Source of the DNA: Chromera velia
Taxonomy: Eukaryota > Sar > Chromeraceae
Direction: 5' to 3'
DNA length: 43,818 nucleotides
NCBI GenBank assembly: GCA_018398765.1
Contig: JAHBMJ010001660.1
Coordinates: 1 to 43,818 of the forward strand
Shown: positions 23,664 to 36,396 of the stretch, one piece after another
Position numbering within the stretch: the stretch's first letter is position 1
How the letters are laid out: every line of letters begins with the position of its first letter
The notes under the pieces: generated by a model
Database searches by the model: none
Told to the model about the DNA's origin: nothing
Seen by the model: only the letters and a program-made list of their open reading frames with translations
Program-made: the position numbers and the translations under genes

Positions 23664-25093
23664 GGTTGAGTTAGTTTGGTAGGCTGATAATGGTAGCTAC
23701 TGTAACTTAAAGTTGTTATAATCATAAACTATGTATAGATAACTGTAACATCTCATGACTTAGCTTACAACTTGAAGCCTAGCTTGAAGCTAACCTTGTT
23801 GTCCTTACAAAAAATAGGAGAAAATTGATAGGCTACCCCGTCGGTAGCAAACCTCGATCTTTGAGTTACGTCCCCAGATTTTCACCGTCTCATCTGATTT
23901 TCTTCCTTCTGATACAGTGATACAAAGCTTTAGCCGATATAACATGCATGAAGCAGCGGTGTTTGTGCGAAAGCACCATGGGAAGCACGTCCTAGCTGCC
24001 AGAAATAGAAGGCTACTAGCTAGGCTACTAGAACCGTTTGAAAAGATACGCAGGTGTTAATTGGCAGTGGACTGCGGGGGAGCCTGGTTCGAACATAAAT
24101 CCCAATCCTAATCCTATAATCCTAATTGACCTAGTTGCCGAGTCAGAATCTATAATTCAACAATTTGCTTTACATATTATGACATGCCGTAGGCTGCCGA
24201 ACGTTAGACGCTTAATTAGCATGGGTCGATGACAATGATGCTGGCTAATTTCAGGCTGCCAGTGCAGCTAGCAGTGCAGTGTGTACAGGTCTTATAACTT
24301 GAACAAAAGTTTACATGTAGGAAATGTTACATAGGGAAATTCTAAGGGAATTAATTAGTTTAGTAAAATTTATCTGATATTCTTTTTGCAGATAGTGACT
24401 GAACCATAGAGATGCTGGCAAGCAACTAACAGATAGAAAATAATTAAGAGCCGCTTAAAGAGCGATGCAAGACAAACAATTGTAGAGGAGACTCAGGAGA
24501 CAAACAAGAAGAGGCAGACGTGAATTAAGGAACAAGCTAGGGAACAAGAGCAGAACAATGACGGACAAAGGACAAATAAACAGAGACAACACGGCACAGG
24601 CACAACCGAACAACGAAGATCACCCACCGATGAACGAAACACAACGTCACACAAGCACACTTGCAGACAAAAACCAACACGTATAACAAGAGAGTAAAGC
24701 CAGACTCACGGACATCGGAAAAGGAGGCACGCATGACCATTCCAAAGAAGAAGAAGAGCGCTCTGTCCGACTACCGCCTCGTTAGAGCCACAGAGAAATT
24801 CTTCTCTTACAGAGGTGGGCAGCGGGGCAGACAGAGTCTAAGGATAGATGAGAGAATCTGGCGCATCATGCGGTCATGCATACAATACCTTTGAGTTCCG
24901 TTTCTTCAGTTCTTACTTCATGGACTGCATGCATGGAGAAGAAACGTGTCATTGAAGCCCGATTCGTTCAAGTTGACCCATGCATATATTCAGTCAAAAA
25001 CCCTCCAGGCAGAATCATGAATTTGACATGATCACGCGGCATCTGCTGATCTCTCTCAACAAAGACAGAAGCATACGGGGCGAACGAGAGAGT
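23334..25093. other. AT-rich gene-poor interval
   Basis: No gene is supported between the RqcH-like stop and the 3' end of the thioredoxin-like gene. 23340-24530 is AT-rich and includes an (ATTG)n array. A GGTTCGAA at about 24087 resembles a Pol III B box, but no tRNA cloverleaf forms around it. A 14-bp motif (AATCCTAATCCTAT, near 24105) recurs as its reverse complement near 31535 in another AT-rich island, hinting at a shared repeat family. Confidence 0.45.
23622..23663. repeat. (ATTG)n microsatellite
   Basis: About ten copies of the tetranucleotide ATTG/GATT in an AT-rich island. Confidence 0.9.
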
Positions 25094-25750
25094 TCATGAT
25101 TCCCTGGCGGTGAAGAGATTTTCGGACCGATCGCCCAGTTTGATGGGGCCTGTATAGTCTGAGAACAATTTGAGGAACATGGAGGCCGACCCCTGTTCCC
25201 TCACTTCGTCCACGGCATTCCGAAAGATAATGTTGTCGTTCGGGTCCACAATGGTCAGCCAGGGCAGCTGGCGTACCTGGTACTTCTTGACTAAGTACCC
25301 GTAGTTTTGGAGAGGCAGCGCACACCAGGGCATGGTGGCACTGAACTGGAGATATGCTTCCCTGCTTCGGTCGCAAGGGACGTAGACGACCTCAAACATC
25401 TTGGAGGGTCTCAGCATGTTGTACAAAGAGATCAGAGGCCTGCAGAAGCTCTTGCAGAATGGACACCAGTCAGCTCCAAAGAAGATGGCGACAAATTTGC
25501 CCTGAAAGGTCTCCACAGGATCTGCAGGTTGAAGGCCCCTCTCGTCTCCCGAATGACGAAAAACAGGGAAGGACCCTGGGAGAGGGGGCTCTGAAGGGGG
25601 TTTGGGGGAGGGTCTGTGGACAGCACCGGGGGGGGAGGAAGCGGGGGTGGAGGGACTTGTGGCAGCGGAGACGTTCTGAAGGACGTTGGGAAGACTGGAA
25701 GAGGAAGTTGACTCCTCGCAGGGTAGAAAGAATTTAGTGAACAGGAACAT
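25094..25750 (-). CDS. Thioredoxin-fold protein, nucleoredoxin/tryparedoxin-like
   Basis: Single open frame of 218 aa. A Ser/Pro-rich N-terminal third (to about residue 68) precedes a thioredoxin-like domain. The active site is WCPFC (Trp95, Cys96, Cys99) after the hydrophobic strand KFVAIFFGAD. MPWCALPL at 140-147 corresponds to the MPWLAVPF-type signature of the nucleoredoxin/tryparedoxin family. QLPWLTIVDP at 161-170 supplies the cis-Pro. The family reduces disulfides or passes electrons to peroxidases; WCPFC instead of WCPPC could alter its redox potential. An in-frame stop lies seven codons before the ATG at 25750, so this start is the simplest. However, the first 12 residues could be intron, since CTGCGAG precedes the Ser-rich part. 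It is transcribed divergently from the DUF3593-Ycf49 gene, 693 bp away. Compartment unknown. Confidence 0.8.
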   Translation of the reverse strand: MFLFTKFFLPCEESTSSSSLPNVLQNVSAATSPSTPASSPPGAVHRPSPKPPSEPPLPGSFPVFRHSGDERGLQPADPVETFQGKFVAIFFGADWCPFCKSFCRPLISLYNMLRPSKMFEVVYVPCDRSREAYLQFSATMPWCALPLQNYGYLVKKYQVRQLPWLTIVDPNDNIIFRNAVDEVREQGSASMFLKLFSDYTGPIKLGDRSENLFTARES

Positions 25751-26443
25751 TTCCCTTCGGTGTCGAATTCAAAGGGCAACCAGGCCTTGGAGGTATGAAG
25801 GAATCGATCGGTCTATCTGTCCACCTCTGAGAAGAGGCGCGAAACGGGCATGTCTTCTTGCTGATCGCTCCGCACTGATTGACGGATCGTTCCGCACTGA
25901 ACGCACACCGACGTCACACAATTTGATAACCAGTCGTCCAATTCACCAACGACAACACTTACAGATTCCACCTTGCACTCGCAGCAGGGCAGACCCGTCT
26001 TGGTAGATCTAAGCTGTCGCGTGATCGTGCTCGAACTTGAATCGCGTTTGACGTCCTTTCTTCCAGCACTGTCCTGTTTCTTTCGTCGGATGTCATGCAA
26101 TTAACAGATGCATGATTCCCATTGCCGTCTCCGCGATTCTCCGCGGACGTCATGCATGCAGTGAGCCAATAGTGAGCCACCAGACTGATCCAGACTGAGC
26201 CGGAATACCTTATTCTGCGTTTGAGGCACTGAGCCATCGTCAAGTCCGTCTCCAATCGTAATAAGCTTAGTAGAAGAACGTCATCCGAACGTTGAGTCTT
26301 TGCAAGGCCGACGGCACAAACCAAGCAGTGTGACCATAGATCGATCCATTGTCTGCACGAAGTCTTCTGTAGAGAGATCTTGGCTGCATAGACGCCAAGT
26401 CCAGTCAGATGGATGCTCCAGACTATGGATTGTGCTTGACTTC
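25751..26443. other. Divergent promoter region
   Basis: Separates the 5' ends of the thioredoxin-like gene (-) and the plastid fusion gene (+). It contains GCATGCA near 26154 and repeated TGAGCC/CAGACTGA words at 26160-26205. Open frames here on both strands match no family. Confidence 0.4.
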
Positions 26444-29400
26444 ATGAAAACGCTCATGCATTCCAGGCTGCTGCAAGCCACTGCGGTAGCATGCTTCCTT
26501 GGTGTCGCTGCAGGTGTATCACCTGCTTTTGTGCCCCCGAGAAGTGCAGGTTCGACTCCAGTGAGATCAGGAAAGACTTGCCAGACTCCTGTGTCAGACT
26601 GCCGTCTCCCTCGGTTGGTGCCTCAAAAGCAAGACCAGCCTTCCTCTTCTCTGAGAGCGTTCATTGACCCCTGGAGCGTCAATTCTGAGACTTTGGCCAC
26701 TCAGCTCTTCGCTGCCTCCCTCCCCCCCTACCTGGCCTTTCTCTACTTCCTTGGCAGAGAAGAGACCAAAACCCCCAAACTTCCTCTGTTCGGGTTCTGG
26801 TTCCTCCTCGTCTTCGTCTTCGCCACCATTCCTGCGGGCATATACGCAAAGGTGGCGTACGGAGAGAAACTCGCGAACGTTGACTGGCTACACGGATCCT
26901 CCGAGAGCCTTCTGACTATCAGTCAGTGAGTCAGTCAGTCAGTGTGTCTGTACTCTCTTTACCCTCCTGTCTTTTCAGACCGAATCTGCTCCGTTTCGTT
27001 GCGCTTGTCTTCGGATATCTTCGGTCCTACAGGTGCTTACCATTTAGGTCGTCCGGTCCCATGCCTGATGCTCCTTTTGATCGTCTTCGCAACCTCTTCC
27101 TTTCAACCCCATCCGACCGAGTATGGTTGAATTACGACCTCATATTCTCTCCCGAGCCCGCCTACTTTTTCATGGCTTGCTTCCACGGGAAGCCCTCCCT
27201 TGAATCTATCCTGCAGCCAATTTGCTGATTGTCGTTGGATTTCGACGTGCGTTGGCTTCTGCCGGGGGTGGCGGTGGAGGTCTGTGGGGGGACGGGGGGG
27301 AGACGGGAACATCTTTGTCAGGGGATCTCCAGAGGGAAGGGAAGGGGTCTGCAGAGTCTCCTAGGGGAACTGTGGCGCGATTCACAAAGCTCTCGGCTAT
27401 TCGGCTGAATGGGGGGGGGGAGACGGCAATGTCAGGGGGAAGGCAAGGGGAGAGAGGGTTGAAAACGACGGACAGTTGGGGGAGGTGGCTGTCTTCTTTG
27501 GGCCTCTGGGCGCCCCTCGGTCTTGCAGGTCAGCAGGAAACTGGCTGGATGGATGCAGAGGGCCATGCTCTCTCTGAGGGAGGTTTGTGAAAGAGAAGCA
27601 AATAGGAAAGCAGAACAAAGTAGAGAAGAGAGAGGAAGGGATAAAAAATAAAGAAGCCCTCAACGGAGAAGCCTTCAGCTTATTCCGATATCACCAGGCA
27701 AAGAGTCTCTTCAGGTGGATGAATTCATTGTGGAAACGTTTCATTGTTCTGGAAGTGTCCTGAATTACATTCCTGATAGTATAATACGTGTGCAACCTTC
27801 ACCTTTCTTCCTTTTGTATGTCATGCATGCACTTGATGCAGCGGGGAGTGCTCTAGCTGCCTCTGGGGTTGGTCTGACAGGGCAGCCTCCTGCTGAGTTT
27901 TCAGGAGAGAGTAGGGGTGTTTCCTCTCTCCTATTGTCTCTGCGTTCGGCTGGCTTCCCTCTCTTTTTGAGGCAAGAACCGTTGAACGCTCTTTCCCTTC
28001 CTACGTGGACGATCCATGTTTCGAGTGTGGTGGAGTGGCTGGTGGCTATGGGTCTGGTGTGGCAGTGGGGGGAGAGGAGAGATAGGGAGGGAAGAATTCT
28101 GAATCCGCGGTGGAAAGGACTCACGTGGGGGTGGGTGCGTCCTTCCTTTATTTGTTTTTTCTGGCGAGGGGGTTGGGGGGTCTCCTGTCCTGAATGCATG
28201 TGCGTACGTACATCCTTATGACTTTCTGCGCTTGAAGAGGGAATTTTGAGCAAAAGGAACAAAAATTGAACAGGAAGACCCGCATAGAAGACAGGTAGGG
28301 AGAAACGCAGACAGAACAGCAGTTTTGTGGAACAGGATACCATCCCCCTTCCACAAGATTCAAGCTGCCCATATTCGACAAAAACGGAGAAACCAAAGGA
28401 AAGTGTCGAGACACCAAAGCCATTTTGCGGGTCGAGTCTTGTTGATCATATTGCGCATAATTCCAGAACTGTTTTTTTCACTTGCTTGTCATATGCTCAT
28501 GCAACACGAAAAAAGGTGAGAATTGCCCTCTGTGTTGCAGGATGCTCCCTCTCCACACGTCCGGACTGATTGCGTGCACCTACCATATCTACTACAATGC
28601 ACCGACTCTGGATGTGCTCGTTGCCATGCAGGTGGGTTGCGTAGTTTGTACATACATAAAGAAGATGCATATGAATTGAATCTGGGGCAGTGCGTCTGGA
28701 GGTCAGAAAAGGTCAAATGCGTGTGTTGTGAATTGGTTTGTTCATTCGTACGGTTCAATTCATCTACCATGTGTTCTTGTTGCCGTTTTCTTGTATCTTC
28801 TTGTGTGAGATTTTGCCTTCTTGCCTACATCGGGCTGCAGGCTGCTCTGACAGTTGTTGGAGACATTCTGTGCGCATTGGCGGCTTTTCGGATCTTTTGC
28901 TTCGAAAAGGAACGCGGGGAGGTGCAGCAGCAGGAGGAGGCCAGGAAATTCGGAGGGGGAGTTCTGTCCGAGGGGAAGAGGGTGCAAGGGAGTGGTTCTG
29001 AGGGTAGCGGGAAAAAAGAATCAGACGAGGGGTCTCTGATGGGATGGGAGGATCTGGGTGAAGCGTTGAGGGGAGACAGCGACGTGGCCTTCGTGGGGAA
29101 GCTGGCGGCCGTGTCGTTGGGCATCGCAGCAGCAGTGAAGTCAGTCAGCTAGTGGAAGGAAGGAAGGAAGGAAGGAAGCAAGGAAGGATGGAAGGAATGA
29201 ATGAAGGAAGAATGCATGTCTCGAGAAGGGAGCATTCATTCACGGACACGAGAATGGAATCTGTAAATGGTGGACAAGCTATTCATGTTTGATTCAGAGT
29301 GAAGGCAGGAAGGTAGACTACGCGGCATGGGGCCTTGCTTCCTCCAACTGGCTTCCCTCAGTACCCTTTGTTGTTTCTTGTTTCCTTAATTGTTGTTTTC

Positions 29401-30459
29401 GTCCCTCTGCTACCCTGTCCCTTTTCAATTCGTTCAGCAAGGTGCACAGGTGAATTTGACGGTGTTCCTTCTCCCTGCCAGCTCTTGGTGCTGACAATGA
29501 TTCCTGTGCTCGCATTTCATTTCTGGGTTTGGTGTTGGCTCTTCTTCCCGTAGAAGCCTCTTCTCTTTCTGCCTTCTTTCTTGCATCTAGCCTCTGGCAC
29601 CATTCATTCCCCCCCTTTCTTTTGTTCCTCCTTCCTTCCTTGCATGTCTTAATTGTGGTGGATCGCTTTTCTGCAAACTCTTTTCTTGTCTTTTGGCGCT
29701 GGCGGCTGGGGATCTCTCAATTCTCTTCCCTGGATGGAAGTCCTTCAGATACGGAGAGGTGCGTCAGCTAGGAGGCATCGATCGATCAACTTGGGGACAG
29801 GGAAAGGTTCAAGAAGAATTCAGGGTTTTTGGTTTCTGAAAAAAGAGTCCTGGCATCATCGCTCTTCTGCACTTATCGCTGATTTCCAGATATTCATGGT
29901 GCGATTTAAATGCCAGTGACTCATTGTTACATGCAGTAAAGATGACCTTGCTTGAAATCCTTCGTTGGTTTCTTCGAGATGCCTCGACTTCTCTGACAAG
30001 TCGTACCTCTGATGTCTCTCAGACGATGCATGGGGTGATGAATAAGCACATGTGTCTCTAGCTTGCACGTTAAGTCAAGTATCTGTCTCCGTTTTTGCGT
30101 GTCTGTTTTTGAGGCATGTTGGTTCCTGGCTTGTGTTCAATGGAGGGACCCTTTCTCGTTTCCGCATAAGTTCTGGTTGACGTCTGCTGTAACGTTGTGT
30201 GACTTCTTCTGTTTTTCTCGGCCCACAACACAACTCGTTTCCGTGGGTTCCTTGGTGTGTGACCATTCATCGCATGCAGTTGGGCCTGGAGTTCCCTTTC
30301 GAAGCGGATCTGGGCACTGCGGTTGCCGTTTTTGGCATCCCCTCTGCTCTGAACATTGCGAAGTGGTCGCGCCGGTCTCGGGAATCAGACCGGGGAGGGG
30401 GGGGGGGCAGCGGTCCTGCAGGGGGGCGAGGGGAAACACTCTCCGAGGCTCTTTTCTGA
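26444..30459 (+). CDS. Plastid-targeted membrane protein fusing DUF3593 and Ycf49-like DUF2499
   Basis: Seven exons: 26444-26921, 27217-27528, 27842-28130, 28541-28631, 28841-29139, 29749-29758 and 30280-30459; phases agree, 552 aa. The N-terminus MKTLMHSRLLQATAVACFLG with GVSPAF-VPP resembles a signal peptide followed by an ASAFAP-like transit start. DUF3593 spans about residues 85-175 (SLPPYLAFLYFLGREETKTP, ATIPAGIYAK, LANVDWLHGSSESLLTI-TNLLIVVGFR). A Gly-rich linker follows. DUF2499/Ycf49 spans about 305-405 (LSLPTWTIHVSSVVEWLVA, KGLTW-GMLPLHTSGLIACTYH, YYNAPTLDVLVAMQ-AALTVVGD). A further conserved-looking segment follows an acidic linker (AFVGKLAAVSLGIAAAVKYGE-LGLEFPFEADLG, IPSALNIAKW). 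Each domain is membrane-spanning, and both are cyanobacterial/plastid families of uncharacterised function. The fusion implies they act together, probably in the thylakoid or inner envelope (inference). A Ycf49 gene is plastid-encoded in red algae, so nuclear transfer is implied. Confidence 0.83.
29157..29206. repeat. (GGAA)n array in fusion-gene intron 5
   Basis: Degenerate AAGG/GAAGGAAT units begin 15 nt after the GTCAGTCAGC donor at 29140. Confidence 0.8.
29749..29758 (+). other. 10-nt microexon (exon 6 of the DUF3593-Ycf49 gene)
   Basis: ATACGGAGAG lies between TCCTTCAG and GTGCGT. The preceding exon ends in phase 2 (AA) and the following exon starts in phase 0, so the microexon adds A-TAC-GGA-GAG and yields KYGE-LGLEFPFEAD. 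Skipping it would leave exon 5 (phase 2) joined to exon 7 (phase 0) and shift the frame. Supported by phase and apparent protein conservation only. Confidence 0.6.
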
Positions 30460-32393
<1,934 letters not shown>

Positions 32394-33538
32394 CTATCGA
32401 TCCCCCCCAAACCTTCCAGTGGTGGTGCGCCCATTGACAACCGATGGGACCCCCCCGATAGGCTCGTTTGCTTCTGACGGCGGCTTTTCCTCATCATAGG
32501 ATCGGTGAAGCTCTTCTTTTTCTCTCCCGCCCTCTCCCTTTTCCTCTGCAGCCAGAGAGAGAGAAGCTACGGGAGGGCCCCTGCGTGCTGGGGAGAGGTC
32601 CCGGAGATCGTGATCCTCTTCTCCGACTGGGGAGACCTCAGAGGAGGGAGAAAGAGAAGGAGGGCTTGCTTCTTCTTCTTCTTCTTCAAGTTCCTCTTCT
32701 AGCCGGGCAGCTTGGAATGTCTGTGCGCCTCCATCCTTCTCGACATCGTCTGAGTGTTGAGCAACCTTCTCAGTGTCCACATGAAAAGAAGAGCCAGGGA
32801 CGTTCTTCCCCCGATTGGAGGGCGCCTGGACCGTTGCCATCCGCACAAAAGCCCGCTGTGTATTGGCTTTAACCTGCATATCAGTTGTAATTTGTCACTT
32901 GCAATATGACTCTCCATGACTTCTGCAGTCTCTTGAGTCCCTCTACAGCCGCGACTTGCCACAAAGTTCGAAGTGAGCAGCTTTTTGTCTCACGGAGCTT
33001 GAACACTGAAGCCTGTAAGAGAGACAGAACAGTGGCGGTCCATCCCCGCCTGTGTCCTCACAAAATGGAGCGAATTAAGAAACACTTCCCTCATCACACT
33101 CCATGCATGCGCTCTTCCTTCATTCAGTCCGTCTGTCTCTACGACCGGCGACCTTGTTTGAGAGAGAGGCCATTTTATTTTGCTTGCTGTTGTACGAGAG
33201 AGAGAACTAGGCATTCTCCCTTTCATTTGCTAGCCTATCGAACGACCTGTTCTGTTGCCTTTGAGAGCGCGTATTCCGTGTGTTTTCGAGTCCGAGCGTG
33301 AATGAATGCGAGGACGATAACAACGCTGGAGAGAAACCCGTAGGCCACAAAAAGCCCAGAGAAAGATTCGATCGTCAGCTGCACGCTCTCCTGAGCATCT
33401 GCCGTTGCTGCCAAATCCCGGCAGACGTCCGGCAGCTCGACGTACTCTTGCCACGCCCTCTGCATTCAGGCACTCGGGCAGTCATACAGTCAGGCAGTCA
33501 GGCAGGAAGGCAGGCAGTCACTCAGTCAGGCAGTCAGT

Positions 33539-33573
<35 letters not shown>

Positions 33574-34724
33574 ACAGACACGAACGCACCTCAGGCAATC
33601 AAAAAGACATGCAGCCTTTCCGAGCTCACCCACTCACTCACTCACTCACTCACTCACTCACTCAACCACTCACTCACTCACCCACTCACCCACTCACTCA
33701 CTCACTCACTCACTCACTCACTCAACCACTCAACCACTCAACCACTCAACCACTCAACCACTCAACCACTCACTCACTCACTCACTCACTCACTCACTCA
33801 ACCACTCACTCACTCACTCACTCACTCACTCATTCACTCACTGACCGTGAGCCAGCCATCCTCTTGCATCTCGAGAAGAATGTTGTTCAGCCCCGGCCTC
33901 ACAGCCGCCTGCAGCAGGGGGTAGTTTGCCAGACGGATGTGTTTGAGAAGGACATGGGAGCCCGTCAAGACAAAAACGAGTTGCTTGCTTTTACCGGTTT
34001 TCTTCTGCGTCAAGAGCTTTGCAGGCCTACAGTCTGCGCTATTTCGATGATTTTTTCTTCTCTTGTTATCAGATCAAAAGGTCAAAAGACCAGGAACCAT
34101 AAGCAAGACTGCAAGCCTTCAGTCACCGAGACCCGATTCCTCCAGGTTAATTCCTTTTCCCTAGAACACGACTGTTCATGTTCTTTCTCAAGAAAACTCC
34201 TGTCGCTCTCTTCGCATGTCCTTTGAAGGCTACGAGATTTGCTTGCTCATGGCAAGGCGATCGCTTGAGAGAGCTCTCAATCATCGGACTGCCTGCCTGC
34301 TGGGACTCACGTGACAGTCGTTAAATGCCCAAAAAGCGTAACCGCCCCCCTGACGTGCAAGCGGTTGTCCCACAATTCTCATGTCGCATTTTTTGTTTTC
34401 TGAAAAAAGGCCCTGGAGGGAGGCCCAAAGGAGAGAGGGGGAAGCCAAGACAAGACCATGCACACACACACACGAGGTTGGAGGGAGGTCCAGATTCTTT
34501 CGATCTGTAGGGACAGAAACGAACTCAAAGGCACTAACCCAACGGAAATCAAAGCAAATCAAAGCAAAGAAAAGCAAAGCTTGAGGACATCCCACCCACC
34601 CCATGCGCATGTAAGTGCTCGTACAAGAGAAACGGATACAGACCTCCAGACAGTCCACCAGATCGGTAATGCACAAATAGACAGACAGACTATATGTTTC
34701 TTCTTCTTCTCCTTCCTTTTCTTC

Positions 34725-34757
<33 letters not shown>

Positions 34758-36352
34758 CCATGACAGACAGACAGACACCATGACAGACAGACAGACGACG
34801 GACAGACCTCTGCAACTCCCGGGTCCAGCAGCTGCCCCGCACACGTTTTGTTCCTCACCAATTCCAGACCTTCCGAAGGCGTGGCATACTTGCGAAACTG
34901 GCTGGTCCTGCATGCAAGAGTTGATTCGTTCATGCCCTTTGATTGATTAGAGGGGAGCCGACCAACAAGGAAAGGAAGGGTACACGGAGAAAAACTGTAC
35001 GTAGAAAAAACAGAGGGTGATAATAGATGTTCTTCGTACAACAGAAAACTGCATGGATGTTCTTCGTAGAACAGAAATCTGCATGGATGGATGTTCTTCG
35101 TAGAACAGAAATCTGCATGGATAGATGGATGGACCGAAAGAATAGGGGACTGACTCAAGAGAAAAGCCGCAAAGATAAATACTAGTGCATCGTTTTTCGT
35201 TGCTTCGTTTCTTTCTTTCTTTCTTTCTTTGAGAGGTATTTTGAGGATGAGTATGCATGCAGGATGATGCCATGAACCAACTTACCGCGGATACAAAGTT
35301 CGTGCCAGTCTGGAGACTTCCGCATCTGCAGCCGGAATGCACACAGACAGCTCCCGTCTCTGGATGTCATCCATTCCCAGGATCGGCGTCTCGAGCTCTG
35401 CCTGCAGAGCTAGTCGCAGGAAGAGTGAGTGAATTGATGAAGGCGGTCCATGAGCAACGAAGCATAACCCATGCATGGATCCAGCGCTTTCAGGAGGAAG
35501 GCTGCTTACGTATAGGAAAAGAGTACACTCAAATGCAGGAATATGCAAATACACACTGAGTAATGAATGTTGCAGACTCAAGCCTGAGAGACGGTTCCAG
35601 TTGACTGACTGCCTGACTGCCTGCCTGCCTGCCTGCCTGCCTGACTGACTGACTGACTGACGGACATCTCTGATGAGGAACGTGGCCAGGTTGGCTGTGT
35701 AGGCAGCAGTGACGACGAAGATAAAGATGGAGAACACGAACAGATGGATGCGCGCAAGGCCGGAGAAGGGAATCGGTTTGGGCCCCAGAGGACCGAACGC
35801 CATTGCCTGCAACAGACCGGAAGAAAAGGAATGAACTGAATGCTCAGAATGTCTGTCTCAACAATTGGGAGGAGGGGAAGGGAAGGAGAGATAAAGAGGG
35901 AGAGAGAGAAAGAGAGCGAGGGAGAAACGCAACATGCAACCACACCAGATAAGCACAGAGCGCGCGACACGGCCACACCCACCGACCCACCGACAAGCCC
36001 CCCCCCCCCCCNNNNNNNNNNNNNNNNNNNNNNNNNNNNNNNNNNNNNNNNNNNNNNNNNNNNNNNNNNNNNNNNNNNNNNNNNNNNNNNNNNNNNNNNN
36101 NNNNNNNNNNNNNNNNNNNNNNNNNNNNNNNNNNNNNNNNNNNNNNNNNNNNNNNNNNNNNNNNNNNNNNNNNNNNNNNNNNNNNNNNNNNNNNNNNNNN
36201 NNNNNNNNNNNNNNNNNNNNNNNNNNNNNNNNNNNNNNNNNNNNNNNNNNNNNNNNNNNNNNNNNNNNNNNNNNNNNNNNNNNNNNNNNNNNNNNNNNNN
36301 NNNNNNNNNNNNNNNNNNCCTTCCAACACACACACACACACACATATATATA

Positions 36353-36396
<44 letters not shown>

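Noticed and set aside
24040-24100. tRNA or tRNA-derived element suggested by GGTTCGAA
   Set aside because: No cloverleaf, acceptor stem or proper A box could be drawn. At most a degenerate SINE remnant.
33280-34226. Long plus-strand frames with Thr/His/Ser or Asn repeats
   Set aside because: They are translations of the CTCA microsatellite in a receptor intron, on the strand opposite to the gene.
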